From: an uncultured bacterium
Lineage (GTDB): Bacteria; Hydrogenedentota; Hydrogenedentia; Hydrogenedentales; SLHB01
Assembly (NCBI GenBank): GCA_937928585.1
Contig: CALEZK010000654.1
Coordinates: 1-8,626, forward strand
Reading direction: 5' to 3'
DNA length: 8,626 bases
The notes below the pieces were generated by a model. The model made no database searches, was not told the origin of the DNA, and was given only the letters and a program-made list of their open reading frames with translations. This document shows positions 1-6,120 of the stretch, in pieces. Numbering within the stretch: position 1 is the first letter of the stretch; each line of letters begins with the position of its first letter. A program made the translations under genes and the position numbers.

Positions 1-1314
1 CCGCTGTACAGCGTAGCGGAGCTTGTGACGTGGACTAAGGTCGATAACCCGCGAGGAGAATTCGAGATAGCCAGTATTCGGCCCGGCGAGCCCGTCACCA
101 TCGCTGCGCGCGCGCTGGGCCATGCTGTTGGCTCCGCAACCACAGCCCAGTTGGAACCCGGTGAGACGCGCGAGGGTGTCGTGATTCAACTCGAGGCCGC
201 CACTGCGATTGCAGGCATCGTTGTTACACCCGACGGCAAGCCCGCGCCATCCGCGCAAGTATTCGTCGGCACGTCGGAGCGCACGCTCGTCGAAGCGGGC
301 TTCACCGACACCGATGGAGAATTCAGTATCGCAAGGGTGCCAGATGGTGACCTGGTTCTACGCGCAAAGTACCGTGGCTACGTCGACGCATTCGCCAACG
401 TTTCCGCGATTAAAGGATTGAGAAATGAGGTGCGGCTTGAACTCCTGGCAGGTGGCGCAATCGAGGGCGTAGTGAGCGATGGTGGGAGGCCGGTAATCGA
501 ACAACTAGTTGTCGCGTCGACACGTAATCAAACCGCACCGCATTCGAAGCCATTTGAAACGAACACGAACGCGCAAGGCCGTTTTCACTTCTCCGGCTTG
601 CCATCCGGCGAAGTTGAGATAAGCACGACGCGTAGAGATGAACACGGCGAGATCGATCAACGAAGCATCGCGGCAATTGTTGAACCGAACAAGGTAACCG
701 TTGTGAATTTCGAACTGGGATTGGCTGCCGCAAGTGTCGTTGTTCACGCGACGATGAACGGCGAGCCGATCGGGAATGGCGAAGTGAAGGGCGTGATTGG
801 CACCGACGCCGGCGAGCGCAGATTCAGCGGATCGTTGGAGCCGGACGGAAGCTATCGTGCGGAGCGACTCCCTGCCGGGGTAGCGCTTCTCGAAGTGATC
901 GTTCACGGCGAAAGCAACACGATAATGAAGCAGACGTTCAGCCACACGCTCGGAGATGGAGAAGAATGGCAGGTCGCGGCATCATTCGATTCACAATCAA
1001 GCATATCAGGAAAGGTTGAGGGACTGGGCGAGGGTGAAACCGCTGAGGTTTGGGCGATTCCGGGCAATATCGATGCGTCTACCAGCAAGGTCGAAGATTT
1101 GATTGCGCTTCGTGAGTCTGCGGCGGTGACCGTTACGACCATCGAAGGTGGCGCATTCCTGATAGAGACGATTCAACCCGGTGAGTACACAGTTCTCGCC
1201 TTGGCCTTCAATCCCGATGACGACGCCGGCGATCCTATCGATAGTCTGCGTATCGCGCGGCAGACGATCACCGTCGCAGAAGGCGCTGTTCAGGAAATTA
1301 CGTTGCGACCATAG
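1..1314 (+). CDS. Tandem CarboxypepD_reg-like beta-sandwich domain protein (5' end cut by window)
   Basis: The reading frame is open from base 1 without a stop, so the true start lies upstream; the GTG at 25 is only the first internal start-like codon. The 437 visible residues form about five repeats of the carboxypeptidase regulatory-like/prealbumin-like fold. Each has the pattern G-x-V ... G-x-P ... V, then 'DxxGxFxIxxLPxG' and a closing strand. Clear examples are IAGIVVTPDGKPAPSAQVFV with TDTDGEFSIARVPDGDL, and TNAQGRFHFSGLPSGEVEI. No catalytic residues, membrane helix or sorting signal is visible in this part, and the protein ends just after the last strand (EITLRP). Such repeats usually act as extracellular or periplasmic structural or binding modules, often C-terminal to a larger enzyme or receptor. 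What the missing N-terminus holds is unknown. Family assignment is by motif pattern only. Confidence 0.8.
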   Translation, partial: PLYSVAELVTWTKVDNPRGEFEIASIRPGEPVTIAARALGHAVGSATTAQLEPGETREGVVIQLEAATAIAGIVVTPDGKPAPSAQVFVGTSERTLVEAGFTDTDGEFSIARVPDGDLVLRAKYRGYVDAFANVSAIKGLRNEVRLELLAGGAIEGVVSDGGRPVIEQLVVASTRNQTAPHSKPFETNTNAQGRFHFSGLPSGEVEISTTRRDEHGEIDQRSIAAIVEPNKVTVVNFELGLAAASVVVHATMNGEPIGNGEVKGVIGTDAGERRFSGSLEPDGSYRAERLPAGVALLEVIVHGESNTIMKQTFSHTLGDGEEWQVAASFDSQSSISGKVEGLGEGETAEVWAIPGNIDASTSKVEDLIALRESAAVTVTTIEGGAFLIETIQPGEYTVLALAFNPDDDAGDPIDSLRIARQTITVAEGAVQEITLRP

Positions 1315-1324
1315 TCGCCAATTT

Positions 1325-1369
1325 GAGATTTCTTGGCCACCGACGCCCATACGGTCAACAGTAAATCTC
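1325..1369 (+). terminator. Imperfect stem-loop just after the first gene
   Basis: GAGATTT (1325-1331) pairs perfectly with AAATCTC (1363-1369). Inside it TTGGCC (1333-1338) pairs with GGTCAA (1353-1358) with one G-U pair, leaving a 14-nt loop. It begins 11 nt after the TAG stop. There is no clean T-tract after it (CTATCC follows), so it may only be a 3'-end protecting structure rather than an intrinsic terminator. Confidence 0.35.
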
Positions 1370-1377
1370 TCTATCCG

Positions 1378-1406
1378 TTGACAGATCGCGCCTGCTGTGT
1401 TAGCTT
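1378..1406 (+). promoter_or_regulatory. Sigma70-type promoter candidate for the SGNH hydrolase gene
   Basis: A perfect -35 box TTGACA (1378-1383) is followed by a 17-nt spacer and a -10 element TAGCTT (1401-1406). The -10 keeps the key T, A and final T and is preceded by an extended -10 TGT (1398-1400). Transcription would start near 1412-1414, giving an untranslated leader of about 230 nt before the hydrolase start. This is by far the best promoter-like sequence I found in the window. It is a prediction from consensus only. Confidence 0.6.
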
Positions 1407-1408
1407 GG

Positions 1409-1432
1409 CGGTGCCGGGTGAGGGCGGCACCG
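1409..1432. repeat. 8-bp perfect inverted repeat straddling the predicted transcription start
   Basis: CGGTGCCG (1409-1416) and CGGCACCG (1425-1432) are exact inverted repeats around an 8-nt spacer (GGTGAGGG). The left arm lies partly upstream of the predicted +1, so the dyad fits a DNA operator better than a fully transcribed hairpin. If transcription starts further upstream it would instead be the first hairpin of the leader. Confidence 0.5.
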
Positions 1433-1467
1433 TTTCGTTGGGTCTGGGGAGCTAATACCCCCGAAAC
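1432..1467 (+). other. Leader hairpin, two stacked stems
   Basis: GTTTCG (1432-1437) pairs with CGAAAC (1462-1467), and GGGG (1446-1449) pairs with CCCC (1458-1461). The stems are contiguous on the 3' side, with an 8-nt bulge on the 5' side and an AGCTAATA loop. It lies in the predicted leader directly after the 1409-1432 dyad. It does not match a riboswitch class that I recognise. Confidence 0.35.
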
Positions 1468-1561
1468 AATTCCGCGCTTTACTCATGGGGCAAATTCCGC
1501 TTCTTTTCAAGATACACGACTGCTGTGTCCGGATTGGCTTCCAAACTCTTCACGGGGTTGC

Positions 1562-1571
1562 AAAGGAGGTG
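1562..1571 (+). promoter_or_regulatory. Orphan perfect Shine-Dalgarno sequence in the hydrolase leader
   Basis: AAAGGAGGTG at 1562-1571 is fully complementary to the usual 16S rRNA 3' tail. No ATG, GTG or TTG occurs 5-12 nt downstream. The GTG at 1569, although in frame with the hydrolase, overlaps the motif itself and is too close to be used. The site sits 75 nt before the hydrolase start, so it could be a ribosome standby site or chance. Confidence 0.35.
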
Positions 1572-1635
1572 TATCGGCAGACGATTCGTCCGGGTAGATG
1601 TGATTTGGTATTTCGGGTCAACCAATTCCAACATC

Positions 1636-1643
1636 AAGAGGAG
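1636..1643 (+). promoter_or_regulatory. Ribosome binding site of the SGNH hydrolase
   Basis: AAGAGGAG lies 3 nt before the ATG at 1647 and 9 nt before the in-frame ATG at 1653. The spacing to 1653 is more usual, so the protein may begin MQSRKRIAAM rather than MIMQSRK. Both starts keep the signal peptide intact. Confidence 0.6.
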
Positions 1644-1646
1644 CGA

Positions 1647-2450
1647 ATGATTATGCAGTCCAGGAAGCGAATCGCGGCGATGCTCGGTTGCGCCGCACTT
1701 CTCATTTCCGGTAGCGCGTACGCGCAATTGCCGAATTCGATTGCCGGTCTCGGCGACAGCATCACGCGCGCGGCATTGGCAGACAATTCCATCGGCGGAC
1801 TTTCGTACGGGCAGCCGGAACACTCTTGGTCGACCGGCTATGAAGCGGGTGACGGCGTGGACAGTCACTACGAGCGCATTCGCGCGGCGAATCCGGCGAT
1901 CAACGGCAACACGTACAACCTCGCCGAGTCGGGCGCGCAGATGGACGACCTGCCGGGCCAGGCCAACGCGGCCGTTTCGTCAGGTGCGCAGTATGTCGTC
2001 ATTCAGATGGGCGGAAACGATGTATGCGCGGACAGCTCCGCGGAGATGACGAGTGTCGCGAGCTATCAGACGAACTTTACCACGGCGTTGAATACATTAC
2101 AGGCCGGTTTGCCGGATGCTACGATCCTTGTCACGGAAGTCGTGCGCGTGAAGCGCGTTTACGACGTGGGCCGATTGAATCTTGGTTGCCTGCTTCAGTG
2201 GGCCACGTTCCAATGGTGCGACAACGTGCTGCGCAACGGCTCGACGCAGCGCAGCCAGGCGGACGCACGGAACATCGAATATAACAATGTACTGCGTTCG
2301 ATCTGCGCGCAGCGCGGGCTTCCCTTTGACGACGACGTATTCGAGTGGACATTCAGCCGGGGCAATTTGAGTGATATCGACTGCTTCCACCCGGATCGCA
2401 GTGGTCAGAACCTTCTGGCGAATATTACCTACAGTGCATCGCGCTTTTAG
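1647..2450 (+). CDS. Exported SGNH/GDSL-family hydrolase, phospholipase B-like motifs
   Basis: The predicted product is a 267-residue secreted ester hydrolase. Residues 1-26 form a signal peptide: basic RKR, a hydrophobic core, then SAYA cut before Q27. All SGNH blocks follow. Block I is GLGDSIT with nucleophile S38; block II is NLAESGAQ with oxyanion glycine G96; block III is GGND with N124; block V is DIDCFHP with D245 and H248 completing the Ser-Asp-His triad. The runs NLAESGAQMDDLPGQA, GGNDVC and DCFHP resemble phospholipase B-like SGNH enzymes, so a lipid or acyl-ester substrate is possible but unproven. The mature protein has five cysteines (127, 181, 191, 220, 246), which allows disulfides. 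The frame is open back to 1485, but an earlier start would bury the signal peptide. AAGAGGAG (1636-1643) favours the ATG at 1647 or the one at 1653. A strong hairpin follows the gene. Confidence 0.88.
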   Translation: MIMQSRKRIAAMLGCAALLISGSAYAQLPNSIAGLGDSITRAALADNSIGGLSYGQPEHSWSTGYEAGDGVDSHYERIRAANPAINGNTYNLAESGAQMDDLPGQANAAVSSGAQYVVIQMGGNDVCADSSAEMTSVASYQTNFTTALNTLQAGLPDATILVTEVVRVKRVYDVGRLNLGCLLQWATFQWCDNVLRNGSTQRSQADARNIEYNNVLRSICAQRGLPFDDDVFEWTFSRGNLSDIDCFHPDRSGQNLLANITYSASRF

Positions 2451-2490
2451 CGGAAATCTGTAGAATCTGGGCATGATGTGATGCAGTAAC

Positions 2491-2522
2491 CGGGCCTGCG
2501 AACCGCTTGGTTCGCGGGCCCG
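2491..2522 (+). terminator. Strong 14-bp hairpin between the hydrolase and DUF1573 genes
   Basis: CGGGCCTGCGAACC (2491-2504) pairs with GGTTCGCGGGCCCG (2509-2522) over all 14 positions with one G-U pair, closed by a GCTT tetraloop. GACTTTTC follows, giving a short T-run (2526-2529) three bases after the stem. It starts 40 nt after the hydrolase stop. The stem and tail fit an intrinsic terminator for the hydrolase transcript, but the T-run is short. It ends only 29 nt before the next start codon, so it could also act in the leader of the DUF1573 mRNA. Confidence 0.65.
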
Positions 2523-2551
2523 GACTTTTCGCTTCGGCAAACGAGGTCATT

Positions 2552-3862
2552 ATGGTCGCAGTTTCGTTCTTGCGCGTAACGCGCTTCATCTTGCTGGTCG
2601 CGTTGGGCGCGATGCCGGCCATGGCTGGGGCCAAGGCTGTATTGGGAATCGAGAAGTTGGATTTCGGCACGGTATTGCGCGGCGACGTGGCGGTAAGCTC
2701 GGTTCCAGTCCGAAACGATGGCGACGCGCCGTTCGGCATCATCAAAGTGAACTCGTCGTGTCCCTGCGTCATTGTAGAAGCGCCCACAGGCGAGAAGGCA
2801 GTGGTGCAACCGGGAACAACCTACGACTTGCCGGTGCGGTACGACTCCAAGGATCGGATAGGCCCGCAGGGCGCCGTCATCGCGATCATGACCGACGATC
2901 CGGAGAATCCAGCCCTGACTTTGGATGTTACCGCTTTCGTTGAGTCGCTTGTCGTGGTGCGACCGCCGAACGGAATCGTGTGGGGATATGTGCCACGCGG
3001 AAACTCGCTGAACAAGACTTTGGAGTTCGCGCCGGGCAATACCAAGAACGACATCGAGCTCATCGAGATCAGCGTCTCGCACCCGTCTGTAACGATCGCA
3101 ACCGAGAAGAAATCAAGGGGAGAAGAGCGCTTCATCTCTGTAAGTTTCACGATTGCGAAAGACGCGCCGCTTGGCATCATCGAAGCGCAACTGGACGCGC
3201 GCGTGCGCGTGGCCGGTGAAGAGGCGCAGATTAGCGCGCCATTTCGCGGCGAGGTAATCGGCGATGTGCTCGTGTCGCCGCCCGCGATCATCAGTCCCAA
3301 GACGGCGTATACATTGGGGCAGCGCATTTCCGAGATAACGGTGCAGCCGAGTCAATCGGGTGGTACGCTGCCGAAGCTGTTGGGTGCAATGGCGACGGGA
3401 TCGGTGAAGGCCTTTATCGTTGAGTCCACGGACGACAACAAGCATACGATTGCGGTGCATGCAGGCGACAACGTGGGTGCGGGCCCGCAGAGCGGCGTTG
3501 TCCATGTGATGACTGACAGTGCGGATCAGTCCATTACCAGCATTCCCGTCTATTTCAGAATGGGTGCATCCGTTGTCGCAAAGCCGGAAAGCGCCAGCAT
3601 CCGGGAGCGTGGGAAGCAGGTTGTTTCCATCGCGCGTGCGCAAGGTGGCGCGATGAAGATCACAAATGTGGGCTTCGAGGAGGATATCGTTGCCGTAACG
3701 ATCGTGCAGGCGGAAAGCGCCGATCCGACCGCACCGGCCAGCATCGAGATTGCGCCGAAGTCGCCGGCAAACCCCGATCGCCTCAGCACAATCGTCGTGA
3801 TTGAGACGGACGCGCCCGGCGGCGCGCGCATACACGTGCCGGTAGCGATTTTTCCGGAGTGA
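2552..3862 (+). CDS. Exported multi-domain DUF1573 protein
   Basis: The product has 436 residues. The start is the ATG at 2552, preceded by GAGG (2543-2546) with a 5-nt gap; a TTG at 2507 in the same frame lies inside the hairpin and is unlikely. Residues 1-29 form a signal peptide (LRVTRFILLVALGAMPAMAGAKA) with no lipobox cysteine. Residues about 34-130 match DUF1573, an immunoglobulin-like ASH-type beta sandwich: LDFGTVLRGD, VPVRNDGDAPFGI, the hallmark SSCPC (C70, C72), VQPGTTYDLPVRYDS and IMTDDPENPALTLDV. About three more beta-rich repeats follow (roughly 140-250, 250-345 and 345-436). They repeat the 'G-x-(V/I)-x-(I/V)-x-T-D' edge pattern, for example GVVHVMTDSADQ and TIVVIETDAPGG, but lack the cysteine pair. 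DUF1573 proteins are secreted and of unknown biochemical role, probably binding or structural. No partner is identified here. Confidence 0.87.
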   Translation: MVAVSFLRVTRFILLVALGAMPAMAGAKAVLGIEKLDFGTVLRGDVAVSSVPVRNDGDAPFGIIKVNSSCPCVIVEAPTGEKAVVQPGTTYDLPVRYDSKDRIGPQGAVIAIMTDDPENPALTLDVTAFVESLVVVRPPNGIVWGYVPRGNSLNKTLEFAPGNTKNDIELIEISVSHPSVTIATEKKSRGEERFISVSFTIAKDAPLGIIEAQLDARVRVAGEEAQISAPFRGEVIGDVLVSPPAIISPKTAYTLGQRISEITVQPSQSGGTLPKLLGAMATGSVKAFIVESTDDNKHTIAVHAGDNVGAGPQSGVVHVMTDSADQSITSIPVYFRMGASVVAKPESASIRERGKQVVSIARAQGGAMKITNVGFEEDIVAVTIVQAESADPTAPASIEIAPKSPANPDRLSTIVVIETDAPGGARIHVPVAIFPE

Positions 3863-3940
3863 CTTTTCAAGTGCGCCGAATTGCGACGCGGAATTACTAC
3901 TTGATTGCACCCCCGCTCTTGCCCGATCCTCTGTGACACC

Positions 3941-5026
3941 GTGACGCAACAAATGTTTCCATGCCGCCAGTGCGGCGCGAAGGTCGAGTACCAACCGGGT
4001 ACGGAGGCACAGAAGTGCCCGTATTGCGGCGCGGAAAACCTGATTCCAAAGTCCGAAGCGGAAATTCACGAACTGGACTATGTGGCGTACCTCGCCGAGG
4101 CCGAGGGCAACGCGGAGACAGTCGAAGAAATCACGGTCAAATGCACGTCGTGCGGCGCGGAATCCACAAAGCCGCCCAACATTACCGCGGGTCAGTGTCC
4201 TTTCTGCGGTTCGGATATCGTTGCAACCGCCGCATCGGTTAAGCATCTCAAACCGAAATCGTTGTTACCCTTTCATGTAGATCAGAACACCGCGCGGGAA
4301 CTGTTTCGCGGCTGGATTCGCAGTCTGTGGTTTGCGCCGAATGCGCTGAAGCGCATGGCGCGGCAGGATCAGGCGATCAACGGCATGTACTGTCCCTATT
4401 GGACGTACGACACAAACACGACAACGGCCTACAGCGGCATGCGCGGCGACGACTACTGGACGACCGAGTCGTATACGACCATGGAGAATGGCCGATCCGT
4501 GCGGCGGACGCGGCAGGTAAAACGGACGCGCTGGACACCGGCAAGCGGCACGGTGTTCAACCAGTTCGACGATGTGCTTGTTCTTGCAAGCGAATCGATA
4601 CCGCGAAAATACGCGCACTTGCTTGCGCCGTGGGACCTGGAGCACCTGGTACCGTATCAGGACGCGTATCTCGCGGGGTTCCGCGCCGAGAGTTATCAGG
4701 TTGATCTGCGAAATGGATTCGAGATTGCGAAGGGAATCATGGAACCGGAGATTCACGCGACGATCTGCCGCGATATCGGCGGTGATCACCAACGCGTAAC
4801 CTCTTCTCGATCGCAGTACGACAACATACGATTCAAGCATATTCTATTGCCGATTTGGATCAGCGCGTACCGTTACCGCGGGAAAGTGTTTCGATTTCTT
4901 GTGAATGCCCGGACGGGGGAGGTTCAGGGAGAGCGGCCCTGGAGTTGGGTCAAGATTACGCTGGCCATCCTCGCTGCAACACCGTTCGTGATTGCGGTGG
5001 TCTACTGGATCGCGGAATCGCAGTAG
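3941..5026 (+). CDS. Double zinc-ribbon protein with C-terminal membrane helix
   Basis: The product has 361 residues if the GTG at 3941 is used (MTQQMFPCRQCGA); the ATG at 3953 would give 357. No Shine-Dalgarno precedes either, and an upstream TTG at 3905 is less likely because family members begin a few residues before FPCxQCG. Two zinc ribbons are visible: C8-x2-C11 with C26-x2-C29, and C68-x2-C71 with C86-x2-C89. A linker rich in Glu separates them. A conserved body follows (LLPFHVDQNTARELFRGWIRSLWFAPN, GMYCPYWTYD) and one helix at about 337-357 (VKITLAILAATPFVIAVVYWI), so the protein is probably anchored in the inner membrane with its ribbons in the cytoplasm. Relatives are often labelled 'primosomal protein N', yet no helicase motif (Walker A, DEAH) is present. 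The function is unknown. It follows the DUF1573 gene by 78 nt in which I see no promoter, so cotranscription is possible. Confidence 0.8.
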   Translation: MTQQMFPCRQCGAKVEYQPGTEAQKCPYCGAENLIPKSEAEIHELDYVAYLAEAEGNAETVEEITVKCTSCGAESTKPPNITAGQCPFCGSDIVATAASVKHLKPKSLLPFHVDQNTARELFRGWIRSLWFAPNALKRMARQDQAINGMYCPYWTYDTNTTTAYSGMRGDDYWTTESYTTMENGRSVRRTRQVKRTRWTPASGTVFNQFDDVLVLASESIPRKYAHLLAPWDLEHLVPYQDAYLAGFRAESYQVDLRNGFEIAKGIMEPEIHATICRDIGGDHQRVTSSRSQYDNIRFKHILLPIWISAYRYRGKVFRFLVNARTGEVQGERPWSWVKITLAILAATPFVIAVVYWIAESQ

Positions 5027-5038
5027 CGAACCACTGCG
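5019..5038 (+). terminator. Weak terminator-like hairpin overlapping the zinc-ribbon gene stop
   Basis: CGCAGT (5019-5024) pairs with ACTGCG (5033-5038) around an 8-nt loop and is followed by TGTTTATA. The stem includes the first base of the TAG stop. It sits in the 24-nt gap between convergent genes. The stem is only 6 bp, so the call is tentative. On the minus strand no T-run follows. Confidence 0.35.
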
Positions 5039-5050
5039 TGTTTATACAGA

Positions 5051-6076
5051 TCAAATATTGTTGAGCAGTTCCGCGAGCGCGTCCGCCCAGACAGGATGCG
5101 CGTTCAGGCATGGAATGAATTCAAACGCCTCGCCGCCGGCGTTCATGAAATCTTCCCTGGCGCGCATACCGATCTCTTCCAACGTTTCGAGACAATCCGC
5201 GGTGAACGACGGGCAGACGACCGCGAGCCGCTTCACGCCCTTCTTCGCAAGCTCCGGCACAACTTCGTCCGTTGCCGGCTTAATCCACGGATCGCGACCA
5301 AGGCGTGACTGAAACGATACGGTGTAGGCTTCGTTGGCAAGCCCGAGGCGCGCGGACAACAGCCGGCTGGTGGCCATGCACTGCGCGCGGTAACAATGCT
5401 GGTTGGCGTCCACTATTGCATCGCAACATCCTGCGCGCACAACGCAATGCGCGCCATTTCTGTCGCTTTTGCGGACGTGGCGTTCCGGCAATCCGTGATA
5501 ACTCATTAACAGCATGTCGGGTTTGAACGAATCCAACACCGGCGCGCAGATCGCCACCCATGCATCAATGAACCCCGGCTCCGCGTAGCACGGCGGTAAC
5601 ACGGAAATTGGCGGCACGTTCCATAACGCGGCGGCGCGCCGGTAGACCACTTCGAGCGCGGATCCGTTCGACGCGGATGCATACTGCGGAAACATTGGCG
5701 CGACGATCAGGCGATCGACTCCCTTGGCCAGCAGCGCATCGAATCCGGATTCAATCGATGGGTTGCCATAGCGCATGCCGACGGCAAACTCTACATTCGG
5801 CATGCGCGATTTCAGCGCATCAACAAGTTCATACGTTTTCACCAGCAGCGGAGAGCCTTGATCGGTCCAAATCTGCGCGTACGCATGCGCAGAATTGGCT
5901 GGCCGCGTGCGCAAGATGACAAGGTTAAGCAACAACCACCGCACGATCGGATTAATATCGAGCACCCGTGGATCGGATAGGAATTGCCGAAGATATACCC
6001 GGGTTTCCGCGGGTTTCGGGGCGTCCGTGGTTCCCGTGTTGATTAAAAGCACACCAATTTTTTCGTTCTCTACCAT
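5051..6076 (-). CDS. hemH: Ferrochelatase with internal cysteine-rich (probable [2Fe-2S]) segment
   Basis: The product has 341 residues, full length for bacterial ferrochelatase, which inserts Fe2+ into protoporphyrin IX in the last step of protoporphyrin-dependent haem synthesis. Family landmarks in order: GVLLINTGT at the N-terminus, APMFPQYASASNGSA (126-140), MSYHGLPERH with catalytic H194, FQSRLGRDPWIKPATDE (255-271), and CPSFTADCLETLEEI with conserved E297 and E300. Between the catalytic His and the FQSRLG motif lies HC-x5-CC-x9-C-x4-C (C211, C217, C218, C228, C233). It resembles the internal [2Fe-2S]-binding segment described for myxobacterial-type ferrochelatases. The start is the only ATG before an in-frame stop; AGGA lies unusually close (1 nt) to it, with GGAAG further upstream. 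The gene is last in the leftward operon, 44 nt after the SDR stop, and converges on the zinc-ribbon gene. Confidence 0.95.
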   Translation of the reverse strand: MVENEKIGVLLINTGTTDAPKPAETRVYLRQFLSDPRVLDINPIVRWLLLNLVILRTRPANSAHAYAQIWTDQGSPLLVKTYELVDALKSRMPNVEFAVGMRYGNPSIESGFDALLAKGVDRLIVAPMFPQYASASNGSALEVVYRRAAALWNVPPISVLPPCYAEPGFIDAWVAICAPVLDSFKPDMLLMSYHGLPERHVRKSDRNGAHCVVRAGCCDAIVDANQHCYRAQCMATSRLLSARLGLANEAYTVSFQSRLGRDPWIKPATDEVVPELAKKGVKRLAVVCPSFTADCLETLEEIGMRAREDFMNAGGEAFEFIPCLNAHPVWADALAELLNNI

Positions 6077-6103
6077 GTCCTGCTTCCGTCAGTTCGTTTC
6101 ACC

Positions 6104-6118
6104 CGGCGCGTCGCGCCG
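6104..6118 (-). repeat. Short GC palindrome between the SDR gene and hemH
   Basis: CGGCGC (6104-6109) and GCGCCG (6113-6118) form a 6-bp stem with a GTC triloop, 2 nt downstream of the SDR stop codon on the transcribed strand. No T-run follows, so it is unlikely to end transcription; it may be an intercistronic stability element or chance. Confidence 0.3.
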
Positions 6119-6120
6119 AA

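Noticed and set aside
1447..1460. AGCTAATACC resembling a conserved 16S rRNA segment
   Set aside because: Only about ten bases match and the flanks do not continue as rRNA, so it is chance.
1485..1646. In-frame N-terminal extension of the SGNH hydrolase by 54 codons
   Set aside because: It would place a perfectly formed signal peptide internally, and a good ribosome site precedes the ATGs at 1647 and 1653.
2447..3082. Minus-strand open frame of about 211 codons opposite the DUF1573 gene
   Set aside because: It is a codon-bias shadow with low-complexity His/Arg composition and no domain, and it covers the intergenic hairpin and the DUF1573 signal peptide and CxC domain.
3863..3940. Possible separate promoter for the zinc-ribbon gene (TTGCGA at 3881, TTGATT at 3901)
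   Set aside because: Neither has a -10 element at 16-18 nt spacing; nothing convincing is seen in this 78-nt gap.
3113..4246. Long open frame on the minus strand (about 377 codons) opposite the DUF1573 and zinc-ribbon genes
   Set aside because: It has no recognisable motif, is Arg/His/Cys-rich in the way of antisense frames in GC-rich DNA, and both plus-strand genes beneath it have clear family signatures.
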